A program made the translations under genes and the position numbers. Positions 47,525 through 59,450 of a stretch of 64,000 nt of DNA are shown in pieces (position 1 is the first letter of the stretch; the number at the start of each line of letters is the position of its first letter). Source of the DNA: Tetradesmus obliquus (Eukaryota; Chlorophyta; Chlorophyceae; Sphaeropleales; Scenedesmaceae); the NCBI GenBank assembly GCA_030272155.1, contig CP126195.1, forward strand, positions 5,377,001 through 5,441,000, written 5' to 3'. The notes beneath the pieces were generated by a model. That model was given only the letters and a program-made list of their open reading frames with translations, did no database searches and was not told the origin of the DNA.

Positions 47525-50500
47525 TTGTCGGCTTAGGAAGACGAGGCATGTTGTGTGTGTGGAGTTGACCAGCAGGTTGGCCTGCAATGGTGTGTTACAT
47601 CGGACCAGGGGCAGCAGCGGCGGCCGGGTGAGGCAAGTGAGCTTGAGATACATCGTGATGTTGCTGTGGGAGCCACAGGTGGAATGCAGCACAGAAACAT
47701 GCCGCGTACTGCTGCTGTTGCACATGTTTGCAGCACACTGTGTAGCAGCTGACAGTTGCCCTGTTTGCTGAGCATGCTGCTGACCAGCACATTCATTGGG
47801 GCTGTCATTCTTCAAAACGCATTGATAAAGCACCTGATCACCAGCTGCCTTCACATCAGAATGGCAGAACACCAGAACACCCACCATGACCAGCTGGTGG
47901 TTGAGCGCCTGCTGGTCGTTACATTGTCAAAGCAAGCATTTGTTTCTGACTGGCGACGGCTACTTAATAACACAGTTCAAATGGGCTTGCTGACAGCTCA
48001 CCATGACCAGCTGGTGGTTGAGCGCCTGCTGGTCGTCAAACATGAGGTGCATGTTGCGCTGCGCATGCGCCAGCATGTGGCGCAGCACTGCCCTGCTGCC
48101 CGCAGTGGCGTTGAAGAAGGCCAGGCCCAGGCAACCTGGTAAACGAAATGACAAAAACATGACAGGCGGGCAGGCAGTCAGGGCAGGCAGGGAGGCAGGC
48201 AGGGCAGGCAGGCAAGTGTGCTGAGTGCAGTGCTGCATACATAGAAGAAAGCCAGGCCCAGGCAGCCTGCGCAAACGGTACCGGCAGCGGCAGCGGCAGC
48301 AAGATCGACATGCAGGTGCAGGCAGGCAGGCACGCAGGCAAGCTACATGCATGGTGAGCGCAGTGCTGATCCGATGTGTGCATGCCGCCCGCCGTGGTGT
48401 TGGAGAAGGCCAGGCCCAGGCAACCTGGCAAACGAAACAGCAGCAGCGGCAGGCGATCCAGGATGTGTGTGCAGAGTGACGAAGGCAGAGGGTGATGAAG
48501 ACAGAGCTCTGTCAGGCAAGCCGGTTACACAGCAGGTGACACTGCAGTGCTGCCCCCCTGCTTCCAAATATTGATGACTGTGAAGCCCCAAAGTTCTTGC
48601 AGCAGGATGTTTTCATATAAAGCACAACACAAACTGCGCAGCAGCGAGTGTGCAGCAGAACCTTGCATCTCAACCACAATCACCTGATGTCCTGAACACC
48701 CTGTATGTCTCAGGCGGCCACATGCCCTGGCTCAGTGCCATGTCAAAGCCACCCGGCTGCGCAGCAGCCTTGGCCTGCATGTGACACAAGCACATGGTTA
48801 TGCAGATGTCCACCTGGCATGCTGTGCCAATGTTTGGTGCACTACACTTGGTTGTCGCATGTCCTGCCTGATTTGGACAATCCTGCTGTGCCCAGTGCTA
48901 GCATGCACCACTGCATATCAGCATTGCACGCAGCACTGTAGATGCGTACGAACATAAAGCATGCTGTTGTTGGTGGTTTCAGATCACCACCGCACTCACC
49001 TCGATGTCAGCCAAGGCATGCCTGAACCAGATGGTGTCCAGGTCTGACATGAAAACAGCATTGAAATTGAATCGTACGGTATGCAGCAGTTTGACATTCT
49101 TAAATACTGCTGCTGCTGCTGCCGCCGCACCCACCTCGATGTCACTCAAGGCATCCCTGAACCAGATGGCGTCCAGGTCTGACATCACCACCGGCACGCC
49201 AGCGCCCACAATCTCGTACAGCATGCGCATGCGCTCCACCCACAGCCTGCACAGCAGCAGCAGCAGCAGCAGATGATGATGATGATGATGATGTATACGT
49301 GCACGAGCATTCTGTGCAGTGGTTCAAGCTGAGGTGCACATTAGCTGAGCCAGATGCAATGCTGAAGCAGCATGATGCAGCAACACACATCTTGCAGTCC
49401 TGCCAAACCGGCACCCAAAAAGCATGCCCTGCAGCTCTGTCACAAGTGAAAGATCATTCAAGATGCAGACCTGCAACTGGCATGATGCCGCTCACGTGTT
49501 CAGCACAGGGTCGTCATTCTTGTTCATGATGGTGATCTCCGGTGTCTCCAGCGGCGGCATCTCATACACCGACGGCCCCATGCCATCCACAATCGCCTTC
49601 ACGCTCGCCGCACTGCTGCCTTTCGTAACCACCAGCACTCTCGTCAAATCCACTCCGCCAGCCTGTAGCCAGTTCAACCAGTTTTCGAGTACTGCCTCAT
49701 AGCCGTTTGATACTTCGGTGAGGATGATGGGGCGAGCTGGAGGGATGCTGCCGTCCCATTCGGGGATGGCGCGGGCCGTGTACAGTGCCACCTCACGCAG
49801 GCCGGTCATGACGGCCGGTGCGGCCAACCAGCTTTGCATCTCTGCGGGCATGAGTGCGGGTGCAGCATCGGCAGTGGTGGTGGGTGCGCGTGCAGGCCGG
49901 CCAAGGAAGGTGCGACCTCGCGCAGGCCGGTTGTGACGGCTGGTGCCGCAAGCCAGCTTTGCATCTCTGCAAATGCCAGTGGGGTGGCGGCAGCAGCAGC
50001 GGTGGCAGTGGTGGTGGTGTGAGCATGCACAGAGCGACCTCTGGTGAGCCGCAGGCCGGTCATGACGGCCGGTGCGGCCAGCCAGCTTTGCATCTCTGCG
50101 GGCATGAATGATGGTGCAGCGGCAGCGGCGGTTGTTGGAATGCAACGGCGGCTGCAGGGCGGCCATGACGACTAGCACTGCCAGCTGTCTGCAGCCTGTT
50201 CCATAATAGCAGTAGCAGCGCTGGCAGTGGCAGCATAAGATTACAACTATTTTTGGAGGACGAAGAGAGTTGAGCCGAACACGCCAGCTGAAGGCAGCAG
50301 TGCTGTGCCTTGAACTTTGCAACAGACTCTGGCTCAGTGCCAGAGAGTCCTGCAGCTTTGGCAAACGTTTCAAGCCGACAAACAACACAGAAGTGTAGCC
50401 AGGCCCGCTTACAGGCCAGTAACATATGCAAGTGAGCGCAGCAGTGCCTGCCGCATTCATGAATTACATTTGGAAGTTACTCACCCAATGGGCTTTGGCT

Positions 50501-52445
50501 GCGGTAGTTGAATGCCTCCAGTGCTCCGCCAATGGATGCGTCAATGTTGCGGATGGCTGCCGCCAGCACCTCATCGTCAGCATCCCAGGCGGCCTGCAGC
50601 AAGTGGCAGCAGTTATTTCAGCGAGGGCAGCACAGCAGCGTGTGTTGGCATGCTCAGCTACTGATGCCAGTGGCATGCAAGACATGGCTGCCACGCATGC
50701 ATTGCTGCCAAGCAACAAACTCAGACGCCACAGCCTATCTAGTTGATCGCCATCTGGAGCTCGCGGCTTTAAAACGCTTCTGTATGCGCAGCTGGAAGCA
50801 GATGTTCTGGTTTGCGGCCTAAGTTTGGCATGTGTCTGTCTACTGTACACATGCGAACAATTTCAGAGATGCTGGCTGGTGCTCACCTTCCACCTGTCTG
50901 TCTCGCACTTGCGCGGGTCAATGGCGGCTGCTGCGCGCCTGACGCTGGCCTGGTTGCAGGGCACGCCTGCGTTGCTGAACATGGTCCGGATAGCAACGTG
51001 GATGCTGGCTGGATCACAAAAGTCCTCCAGCCTGCAGATGCAGCACAGCCCAGTGTTATGTTCTGTAGCACAAGAGGGTCTTTATAGCGGCATAAATGCT
51101 GGCTGGGTCACAAAAAGTCCTCCAGCCTGCAGGCAGAGCACAGTGAACAGTGTGAACTTCTCATGAGCACGTGCTGTGCTGCACAGTGAACTTCCTGGTT
51201 ACTCGAGCTGCACAATGATGTTGCTGACAGCCTCGATCTAGCCTCGATCAAGATCTTTGCCAAGCACAGCGTGCCAAATACCATGAAACAACCAAGCAGA
51301 ACAGCCAACCCTGCCCACCCACCGTGTTACGGAGTACTGTCCCTTCATGCCCCAGCCCGCCTCAATGGCCCACTTAGGCAAGCAACAGCACGTGAATAAA
51401 TTGGAGAAATGCACCACAACCCACCGTGTGATGGAGTACAGTCCCTTCATGCCCCAGCCTGCCTCACTGGCCCACTTGGGCAAGTGACATCCATCCAAAT
51501 GCTACAATAGGGTGCCTCTACACACAGCTTGTCAAGTCTATGCCCTGAAGAATTCAAGTCTTCAAAGTTCAAAATGCCAACAACTCACCGTGTGATGGAG
51601 TACTGTCCCTTCACGCCCCAGCCCGCCTCAGTGGCCCACTTTTTTGCGTTGAGGTTGACCTGGGCCCAGGCCCCTGCAGCAGCCTTAGAGAAGTGGTGCG
51701 TGGTCAGCTGCCAGTCGCTGTACTCCCTCCCTGCAGGCACAGCAATTGGAAACAGCACAACATTCATAAAACGTGAGCAATATGAAGCAGGCAATGCAGC
51801 TGCCAGTGGCTGTGCTCCCTCCCTGCAAGGGTGCAGCAGCTTGAACTCATCAAAACATGCGCGCAGACATGAAAGTGCGCATTGAATGCGCATTGGATGC
51901 GCAAAGTGAGCATTGTTACACAGCCAATGCAGCTGTCAGTCGCTGTACTCCCTCCCTGCAGAACAGCAAACAGACATGCATGCAATGGCAGTAATCGAGT
52001 AATACATGCAAAGTATGCACTGTTACTTCAAGTCGCGCAGCAGCTGGCTGCCCAGCTGCGGAGGAAACCAAGCAGAGTCTGGGTGCTTGTTGCATATGCT
52101 GGACGCATGCTTGGCATGCAACATGCATGCAGGTGCTTATGTGACATCAACCGCATGCGGTACCAATGTCTGCTGCTGTAGCATGTATAACCATGGCATG
52201 CAGCACTAGCTGGGCTTCTTTCAGGTGCAAAGCAACGGCAGCAGCAACAGTGTCAACACACTGAAAGGGCACACCAGCATCTAACACCACAGCAGCACAC
52301 ACCCACAAGCATACCTGCAAAGGTCTGGATGTAGTAGCGCTGGAACTTGCGCGTGGTGCGCAGGTTGGTGCTGTTGAGGTTGCTCAGCGCCACGTCACGC
52401 CCGTCACGCACCTCGTGGATGACGTGCAGGTTGGGGAACACCTGC

Positions 52446-52502
<57 letters not shown>

Positions 52503-53934
52503 CAGACAGAATCCGCGGGTGCAGCTGCACGTCGTTGTCACACACTGCCCGCGGACATAAATGGCCATACAGGTGTGCTGCAGCAACTGCTGCACAGCCT
52601 GCCAACATGTTCTGCTGGCTGCACGTGCACTGCCTCTGCTGCACATGGTTCTGTCCGTGCATCAAGCCCGTGGTCAAGTGCCAAGCATGGCTGCTATGCC
52701 ACTGCTGCTGCTGCTGCTGCTGCTGCTTAGGCATGTCATCCTCGTGGACAGCCTCACCCTGTACAGGAAGGGCAGCGTGTAGATGGCCACAATCAAGCAA
52801 CATCAAATGCTACTATGCTGCTGCTGTTGCTGTTGTATCACCTCACCCTGTACCGGAAGGGCAGACTGTAGATGGCCATGATACAACACTACTAGAAGCT
52901 AAAGCTGTTGCTGGCGCTAATGCAGGTCCTTCTCATCATCATTATTTTACAACCAAATAATCCTCCTGCATGTCATCCTCATTCATAACACCTCACCCTG
53001 TACAGGAAGGGCAGCGTGTAGATGGACTGCGGCTCCTTCCAGCCCCACACCGCCACGTCATCAGGCACGCTTGCCAGCAGCTCCTCAGCAGCCTGCGCGC
53101 GCAGCAGCAGCAGCAGCAGCAGCACCAGCAGCAGCAGTGGCAGCAGCAGCAGCGGCAGCAGCAGCGACAGCAGCAGCGGCAGCAGCAGCAGCAGCGGCAG
53201 CAGCAGTGGCAGCGGCGCAGGTGGTGGAAAAGCAAGCACAATTAAGACAATCAACGAAGCTTGATGCTGAAATTGACCCGCTTCAGTGCGCTAGTGTTGC
53301 AGCTCATCATGCACGTACTCCGCATCTGCTTATGGGTGCCGTCGACGTGCTCAACGGTCGCAGTGCAACCTTGGTGGTTATGGCCTCCTGCTGCTGCTGA
53401 AGCTTCTGTTTTTCATAGCGGGTTTCCTACTCTGCTGCTTTCTCCCCTTTCTTTGCTGCTGCTGCTGCTGCTGCTGCAAGTTTCTAGTGCCCGATTCTGT
53501 AAATGTCATGTTGCTGTTGCTACTGGTGCAAGTCAGCAGGCGTTTTTGCAGCAGAAACACGCCGTCCACTTGATGTGGCTGCTGCTGCTGGTGCTGCTGC
53601 TTCCGTCACAAATATAAACGTGCATCAGCAGCGCTGCCTACCTGTATGTGTCCCTGCAGCAGTTCGCTGTACACGTCAGCGCTGAGGCTGTCCAGCCGGT
53701 AGTCAGCAGGGCTGGCACGCGTCTCCCAGATCAGGCCAGACTGGCTGCCTGCAGAAGCGGAACGGCGGGAGGGGCATATCCGTGACAAGCAGTGCTTGTG
53801 CGTAGACCACTGCTGTTGTGCATCAACTGTTTGTCAACGCTACTGCCGCTGCAACTGTCTCGCACTCATCAATACAGCGGCCGTTTGTCTGCACTCGGCT
53901 TGAGATATGCTGCTAGCACTTCAAACCAGGCCTG

Positions 53935-53979
<45 letters not shown>

Positions 53980-54249
53980 AACTGCTACTACTGCTGCCTC
54001 CCGCCTCAAACCTTCCATAAGCACAGCAGTCACTGCCTCGCACCTGGCAGGCCGAATGCGGGCGTCTCCTTGACCCTCTTGATGAACACATTCGAGTCAA
54101 ACTCCTTGTTTGTATCTGGGTGCATCCACACGCCTGCTGCTGCCAGCAACGAGTGGATGTTGCGGGTGCCAGAGCCTGCAGGAGACACAGCGTGGCAGCA
54201 TGCAGGGTGGCAGCAGGATGTGTTCAACATGACATGCAGCTGAGTATTG

Positions 54250-54280
<31 letters not shown>

Positions 54281-55107
54281 CAGCAGCGAGTGGATGTTGC
54301 GGGTGCCAGAGCCTGCAAGGGCACAAAGACATGCAGCTTTGACAGGACATGCAGCTGAGTAGGTCTACTGCTGCTGCTGCTACCAGCAGGGAGTGAATGT
54401 TGCGGGTGCCACAACCTGCACATGCACAGCGTGGCAGCGTGCGGAATGGCCGCAGCAAATGTCAACAGGACATGCAGCTGAGCAGGTGTACTGCTGCTGC
54501 TGCCAGCAGGGAGTGGATGCTGCGGGCAGCAGAGCCTGCAGGCACAGGGTGGCAGTGTGGGTCATGCTATCACAGCATGCGGCTGGGTGGGCGCATTGCC
54601 TCAGGCGCTTGGCAGTACAAGAGCATCAATCCTTTTGCTGCTGCTGCCGCAGCTGCAGCACCTGCTGCTGCCTCCGCCACCGCTGCTTCAGCTGCTGCTG
54701 CTGCTGCTACTGCTGCTGCTGCTGCTGCTGTTGCTGCTGCTGGTGGTGGTGGCAGTGTACTTTCTATTTCAGCTGCTGACCGGACTCCTCCACTTCTGCT
54801 GACGTTCCCTGCACACAGGCTATGCTTAGATGGTAGTAGCAGTTGTGGCATGCAACCGTGCATGCACTGCGTGTTTCTTCCATGACACATCTGCAATGCA
54901 GCTGCAAAAGGGCTCAAAGAACTTCATGTTTTCTATGCCAGGTGTACTAGGGTACTATACCTGCAGTTCCCACAATGACAATGACACGCTTCTCCCGCTT
55001 GTGTGCTGCAGCTCCTGTGAACCATCCTTTAGCCTCCTGCTCCGCTGCTGCTGCTGCTTCTGCTGCGGTTGCGGCCCCTGCTGCTGCTGCTCCTGCCACT
55101 GCTGTTG
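43476..55107 (-). CDS. Sulfotransferase-GT77-sulfotransferase multidomain protein, 17 exons, N-terminus unresolved
   Basis: Exons: about 55107-54961, 54175-54044, 53748-53642, 53092-52997, 52441-52315, 51730-51589, 51031-50887, 50593-50485, 49841-49496, 49246-49135, 48774-48684, 48135-48002, 47435-47180, 47004-46710, 46306-44926, 44667-44519, 43890-43476. All 16 junctions keep frame (about 1390 residues). Domain 1 (1-335): VIVIVGTAGSGTRN (PAPS 5' loop), VWGWKEPQSIYTLPF, RDGRDVALS (3' loop). Domain 2 (335-648): a GT77-type fold with ILTEVSNGYEAVLENWLNWL, VMSDLDAIWF (DxD), LGLAFFNATAGS and DDQQALNHQL. Domain 3 (648-1393): LLIIAAPKAGTT, RFEATPAYL, REPVSRVISHF and WSSRAFSLAPKQHLEHL. It would act in the Golgi on sulfated glycans. 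A start codon and signal anchor must lie upstream of 55107. Three separate genes remain possible. Confidence 0.72.
44695..44905 (-). repeat. Two copies of sulfotransferase exon 16 5' edge
   Basis: ARYLxLLRxxVSR-like codons with CTGCAG acceptors recur at about 44897-44825 and 44763-44705 upstream of the true exon (44667). The SRVISHFNM region is degraded in both. Confidence 0.88.
46365..46438 (-). repeat. Copy of sulfotransferase exon 15 acceptor and 5' edge
   Basis: CATGCAGGTTCCACCCCCGG and codons for RLAGSFLTEMYIFDGN repeat the true start at 46306 (RLAGSFLKEMHIFDSN). Confidence 0.9.
47075..47135 (-). repeat. Copy of exon 14 acceptor and 5' edge
   Basis: TGCAGAGACCCGG and the codons following recur about 125 bases upstream of the true acceptor (exon first base 47004), with the ATCACCATCCCCAGA string conserved. 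Confidence 0.85.
47457..47522. repeat. (CAG)22 upstream of exon 13
   Basis: In the gene direction this is (CTG)n ending about 20 bases before the CACTGCAG acceptor (first exon base 47435). Confidence 0.9.
47540..47935 (-). repeat. Copies of exon 13 5' edge and exon 12 3' edge in one intron
   Basis: About 47585-47545 copies CTGCAG + ANLLVNST of exon 13. About 47930-47885 copies the exon 12 end (DDQQALNHQLVM, then GTGGGT). Both edges of the same intron are duplicated inward. Confidence 0.88.
48235..48445 (-). repeat. Two copies of exon 12 acceptor and 5' edge
   Basis: An AG acceptor followed by LPGxGLAF-type codons (TTGCCTGGGCCTGGCCTTCT; one copy starts CTGCCTGGGCCTGGCTTTCT) recurs at about 48270-48235 and 48430-48385 upstream of the true exon at 48135. 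Confidence 0.88.
48995..49072 (-). repeat. Copy of exon 10 3' edge plus donor
   Basis: The MSDLDTIWFRHALADIE then GTGAGT block duplicates the true GT77 DxD exon end (MSDLDAIWFRDALSDIE, 49135). Confidence 0.9.
49895..50115 (-). repeat. Two copies of exon 9 acceptor and 5' edge
   Basis: GCAG then AGATGCAAAGCTGG and LAAPAVMTGLR codons recur at about 50098-50050 and 49970-49920 before the true start at 49841. Confidence 0.9.
51085..51135 (-). repeat. Copy of exon 7 acceptor and 5' edge
   Basis: CTGCAGGCTGGAGGACTTTT and the following bases duplicate the true start at 51031. Confidence 0.85.
51320..51490 (-). repeat. Two copies of exon 6 3' edge plus donor
   Basis: KWASEAGWGMKGLYSITR and KWAIEAGWGMKGQYSVTR copies, each with an ACGGTGGGT donor, follow the true exon end at 51589 (KWATEAGWGVKGQYSITR). 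Confidence 0.92.
51805..51965 (-). repeat. Two copies of exon 6 acceptor and 5' edge
   Basis: CAGGGAGGGA followed by Glu-Tyr-Ser-Asp- or Glu-His-Ser-His-Trp-Gln-Leu-like codons recurs at about 51830-51800 and 51960-51925, upstream of the true start 51730. Confidence 0.85.
52446..52496. repeat. (CAG)16 abutting exon 5 acceptor
   Basis: In the gene direction (CTG)n runs into CTGCCGCAG, the acceptor of the exon starting at 52441. Confidence 0.9.
52750..52895 (-). repeat. Two copies of exon 4 3' edge plus donor
   Basis: ATCTACxxxCTGCCCTTCC and TACAGG|GTGAGG recur at about 52880-52845 and 52787-52750 after the true exon end at 52997. Confidence 0.9.
53100..53215. repeat. Interrupted (CAG)n upstream of exon 4
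   Basis: About 110 bp of CAG with TGG/CGG interruptions. In the gene direction it is CTG-rich and runs into the CGCGCAG acceptor (exon first base 53092). Confidence 0.85.
54265..54548 (-). repeat. Three copies of exon 2 acceptor and PAPS-loop codons
   Basis: CTGCAGGCTCTG (or the TGCAGGTTGTGG variant) followed by GSGTRNIHSLL-type codons recurs at about 54315-54275, 54420-54375 and 54540-54495 before the true start at 54175. Confidence 0.9.
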
Positions 55108-56325
55108 CTGCATGACAGCAAACAAAAGTCGAACACACTTCCAAGCACTATTCTATTAAATCCACGCGATGGTGTAAGTTATAAGTGGACGTTGGTGGAT
55201 GCCACAGTGTCTGCAGAGATGCTGTAGTGAAGGCTCATGCCAGTGCTGCCAACATACCATGCAAGGCGATCCAGAACACCGCCAGCGATACTACAGCTAC
55301 TCTGTTCATCAAACAGGGCTTTGAAGGAGTGTTTACTAGCTCTTCTCATCGGTTTGCATACTTGCGGGGTGTCCCGTTGTACTGCTTCCGTCAGCTTTTC
55401 TTAGCGCAGCATTGAACTTTGAACTTGATGGCCTGTTTCAAGAAATGGTATTCGATTTAGCAATGCAGCCAACGTGTTCGCAAGTTGCAAGCCGCTTCGA
55501 CCAGCCAGAAACGGAGACGTAATGGATCAGTCCGTGCTTTCGCGATCCATTTACATGGCGTGCATACATAACATGCAGCGCAAAGCAGCCTATACAATAG
55601 AACTACCAGTTTTCAAGCTCAATGAAGGTGGACCAGTGGTTGTTATTAGTCATCCCTCGCACACCTCCCGCCTTCAGCACCAGAGTCCCCTGCCCAAGAC
55701 TGCACGCAGGGTCCCAGCAGATATCATTTCACGAGCCCATCATGTTCGAGTATAGAATTGGCATAAGGCGTTGGCTTGATGCACCAGCTGGGCCCTGCCG
55801 GACACTTGTTCAGCACATGAGCTGCTGCTGCTGCTGCTGCAGTGCTCTCATGGCGTGCATTGCTGAAGGCTGTTGTGAATACGCATTTACTTCGCCAGGT
55901 TATGATTCATTACAGCTGTCGTGTAATCTTTCCCAGCAAGGTGTTGGACCCGGCCAGAATCATCAAGCATGCGCGCATGCACGGCGCTAGCCGGCAGCTT
56001 CGCAGGCATGCCTGCAGGTGTCTGTGAGGCCACTCCCCACTTTTCGGGATCCTTCAAAACAAGGTTGGAGAAACTCAAATCACTGTTTGAGAACGGTCTG
56101 TGCTTTACGTGGCTATGCATGCCATGATGGTCGTCTTGCAGCAGCACAGGGCCCCTCTCAATCCACCCGAAGCAGTACATGTGTCACCATCTGTTACACT
56201 GCACGACGCTGGCAGATTCAACCCAAGTATCGTGACGAAAACACATTTTTGAATAATCATTTTTGATATGTGTAAGAATAGAAAGCCCGACCGGAAGCAG
56301 CCTTCTGGCGGGCGCGCGAAAAGCC
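55108..56325. promoter_or_regulatory. Divergent region between sulfotransferase/GT77 gene and TBL-2
   Basis: It must hold the missing 5' exon of the minus-strand gene and the TBL-2 promoter. A minus-strand ATG frame at 56180-55887 (97 residues, with FSNLVLKDPEKWGVASQTP) is the best but weak candidate for part of that N-terminus. I could not find a donor joining it in phase. Confidence 0.35.
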
Positions 56326-59300
56326 ATGGGTACCGACGCAACAATATCGCGCCATGTAGGAGCTGCCATTATAGCACTGTTACTCGTGAACACATGCAGC
56401 GCCGAAGATGCGGTTGCTGTCGCTGCTGCCGATGCTGCAGCAGCGAACGACGGGTGTGCAGCGATGTACTCGCATGCTGATAGGCCTTTGCTGTTTGGAG
56501 GGGTGCACGGAGGCTGCACTGGCAGCAGGTGCCAGCCCCGAGGGGATGAATGGTGAGCAGTCGATGCAGCAGTTTCAATCTGCTGCTGGTCAGTGGCAGC
56601 AGTGACTTGATTTGGTCATGCTTCAGGGCATCTGGCACTTGTTGCAGCAGAAGTGTTGATTGCCTTTTTGCATCAAATGAAGGCCAGCTGCCCTGCCTGA
56701 CATCTGCGTAACACAAGGCACAGCAGCAGCAGCAGCATTGGCAGCAGCAGCAGCAGCAGCAGTCACTCATATCTTTTGCACATATCTGGTGGTGCGCATG
56801 CCTGTTGCAGGAGCGAAATCTGCAACCCAGAGCAGCAGCCCCCGCCCTTCCGCGGCTATGCCGTGTGCAAAGCAGGACAAACAGAGGAGGTGATGCAGCG
56901 CCTCAAACAGGAACCTGACTTTGCAACATTGAGCAACTTCACGCCTTGCGCGCTGTACAAATACCTCAAGGGCAGGACCCTCTGGGTGATGGGGTGAGCG
57001 AGCAGGGCAGTTGCAGTATGGGAAGACTATGGTTGCATCTGCAGCAATGAATATGGCTGCATCAATGACCGGGATTGGCGCTGCTGCCATGATCAGCGTG
57101 CACATGAGAAGTATTGTACGCAGCTCTGGCATACATGGGAGGTGTGACAGCAGCCTGCTGCCTCAAGTGGAGTGGCTGCCGACTGCATCAAGAGTACAGG
57201 GGTTGTTAAGCTGCACACCAGCAGGAGCACCAGCAGCAGCAGCAGCAGCACCAGCAGCAGCAGCATATAGATGCAGTTGCTCTGCAAGGATGGTGCCAGC
57301 TTTCACGTCACATTGCTCCAAGCAGCAGAGTATCTGCAGCACCTGCCAAAGCATGACCGCATCGTTCAACGTTCAAGGTGCCACTGCCGCTGCAACGCAG
57401 GGACTCCCTCATGCGCAACTACTACTATGCTCTGCGCTGCTTCATGCTGGACTTCTGGAACCACTCCCTTGGCGAGTGCGCACCAAACCCTAGGACAGCG
57501 GTTCAGCGCGCGATCTACAGGGCAGCAGACACCAACATCAGCAGCAGCATGGGCAGCAGGGCCGTCACAGATGTGCCAAAGTGCTTGTACCTGTTGGATG
57601 GCGGGCGTATCTGCTGGGTGCAGAGTGTGAGGGGAGAGGAGTTTGCGGCTCCTGACCAACAGGTAGGAGCGTGTGTGCTGCAGCTAGTATGACACAGGAT
57701 ATGGCACATGATATGACACATAGCATCACACACATTGCACATGAAACTGGTCCTTGCAAGTGCATGCTGACAGCGGGTGCATGCAAGAGGCCAAAAAACC
57801 ACCACCCTCCATGTGCAAGGGATCAGACTATGCTTGGCAGGGTGTGTAGCGTTTAGCAGGTGTACAATATTGCAAAGCAGTTGGTGACGTAAGCGCAAGC
57901 TCATCTATAATTCATCGAGTGCATTGTTGCTTGCAGTAGCTGTGTCAGCTGCTTTGTCACCACACCCTACGCTACTACACTCCTCTGCTGCGCTGACAAC
58001 ACAGACTTTCCCCATGCTGTCATGTTTCTGCACACTGCAGAACCCTGGCGTCCTGCAGGTGCTGCAGAACACTGTTGCCAGCTCAGATGACATCTTCTAC
58101 CTGAACTTTGGGCGCTGGCACTACACCAACTGCTACGGCCTGCAGGATGGCCCCTACAGACAGTCCCTGAATGAGCTGGGTGCACTGTACCAGGTGAGCA
58201 ATGAGCTGCAGGGGGCCCAGCGTCTTTATATGAAGTTGTTGGCAGCTGCTGCCTGCAGCTCACAACAGAGTACGTTGGTAAACGTGCTAACACTAAGACA
58301 TCTGCATGTGCTTTTGCCTAGCAGTCCTAATCTAAGCTATGACATGTAGCACAACATGCCCATGGATATTCCCAGGCTAGCAGGCTGCAACTTACCCTTT
58401 ACTTTTGCGTTTTCTGTGCCTGTTGCTGGCCTGTTTCACTGCCAGAGGACCAAGGCCCAGTTCCCCAACATGATCTTCAAGACCATCTCAGCCGACCACA
58501 CCGCCTGCAGGCCCAGCGCGGCCCTGGTCAAGGAGCAGTGCCTGCCCTCTGAGCAAGGTGAGGGGCGGCATGACAAAAACAACACAACAAAACATGCTGT
58601 TGGAGATGTTGTGTTACCTGGCAAATCAAGATTCGAGGTGTGTGTCCAATGCTGTGCCTGCCCTCTGAGCAAGGTGAGGGGCTTCAGGCACGTACATGCT
58701 TCTGAAAGTGGTGCAGTACCTATCAAGGCATAGAATGGGGCGTGGCTGCTATGCTGTGTCAGGCCCACCTCGGCCCTGGTCAAGGACCAGTGCCTGCCCT
58801 CTGAGCAAGGTGATGGGCGTCATGACAAAAACAACACAACAATACATGCTGTTGGAAATGTTGTACCTGGCTAATCAAGAATCGAGGCGTGTGTGCGTGC
58901 TGTGCCTGCCGTCTGAGCAAGGTGAGGGGCCACGTGACAGAAGAGAAACATATCTCCATGAAAGAGCAGCATACGATCAGTGCCTTTTGAGCAAGGTGGG
59001 GGGCTTCAGGAGCATACATGCTTCTGAAAGTGGTGCAGTGCCTATCAAAGCATAGAATGGGGCGTGGCTGCAATGCTAGTCAAGGATCAGTGCCTGCCCT
59101 CTGAGCAAGGTGAGGCGCCTAGAACTGGGAACATTGAATTGTGAGTAACCGTAGATGTACACATTTCTTGTGTTGAGTATGTTGTCTGCTGCTGGCTTTG
59201 GAGCAGCTCGTGACAGCTGTACTTTTGTTACTGTGCTGTGCTGTGCTGCAGGGTCGTATTCACCCATGCTGGCTTTGGAGCAGTGTGTGACAGCTGTTCT

Positions 59301-59404
59301 TCTGTCACCAAGCTGTGCTGTGCTGTGCTGTGCTGCAGGGTCGTATCCGCCAATGCTGGGGAGGCGTGTGGTCAGCATTGCAGAGGAAATCCTTGGCAGG
59401 TGAG

Positions 59405-59450
<46 letters not shown>

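Noticed and set aside
47765..47870. Possible extra GT77 exon (VLYQCVLKNDSPNE)
   Set aside because: Exon 48135-48002 joins exon 47435-47180 in phase without it. The segment begins with a copied exon 12 donor edge and looks intronic.
55887..56180. 97-residue minus ATG frame as the first exon of the sulfotransferase/GT77 gene
   Set aside because: No signal anchor and no phase-compatible donor to the exon ending at 54961. Kept only as a weak possibility.
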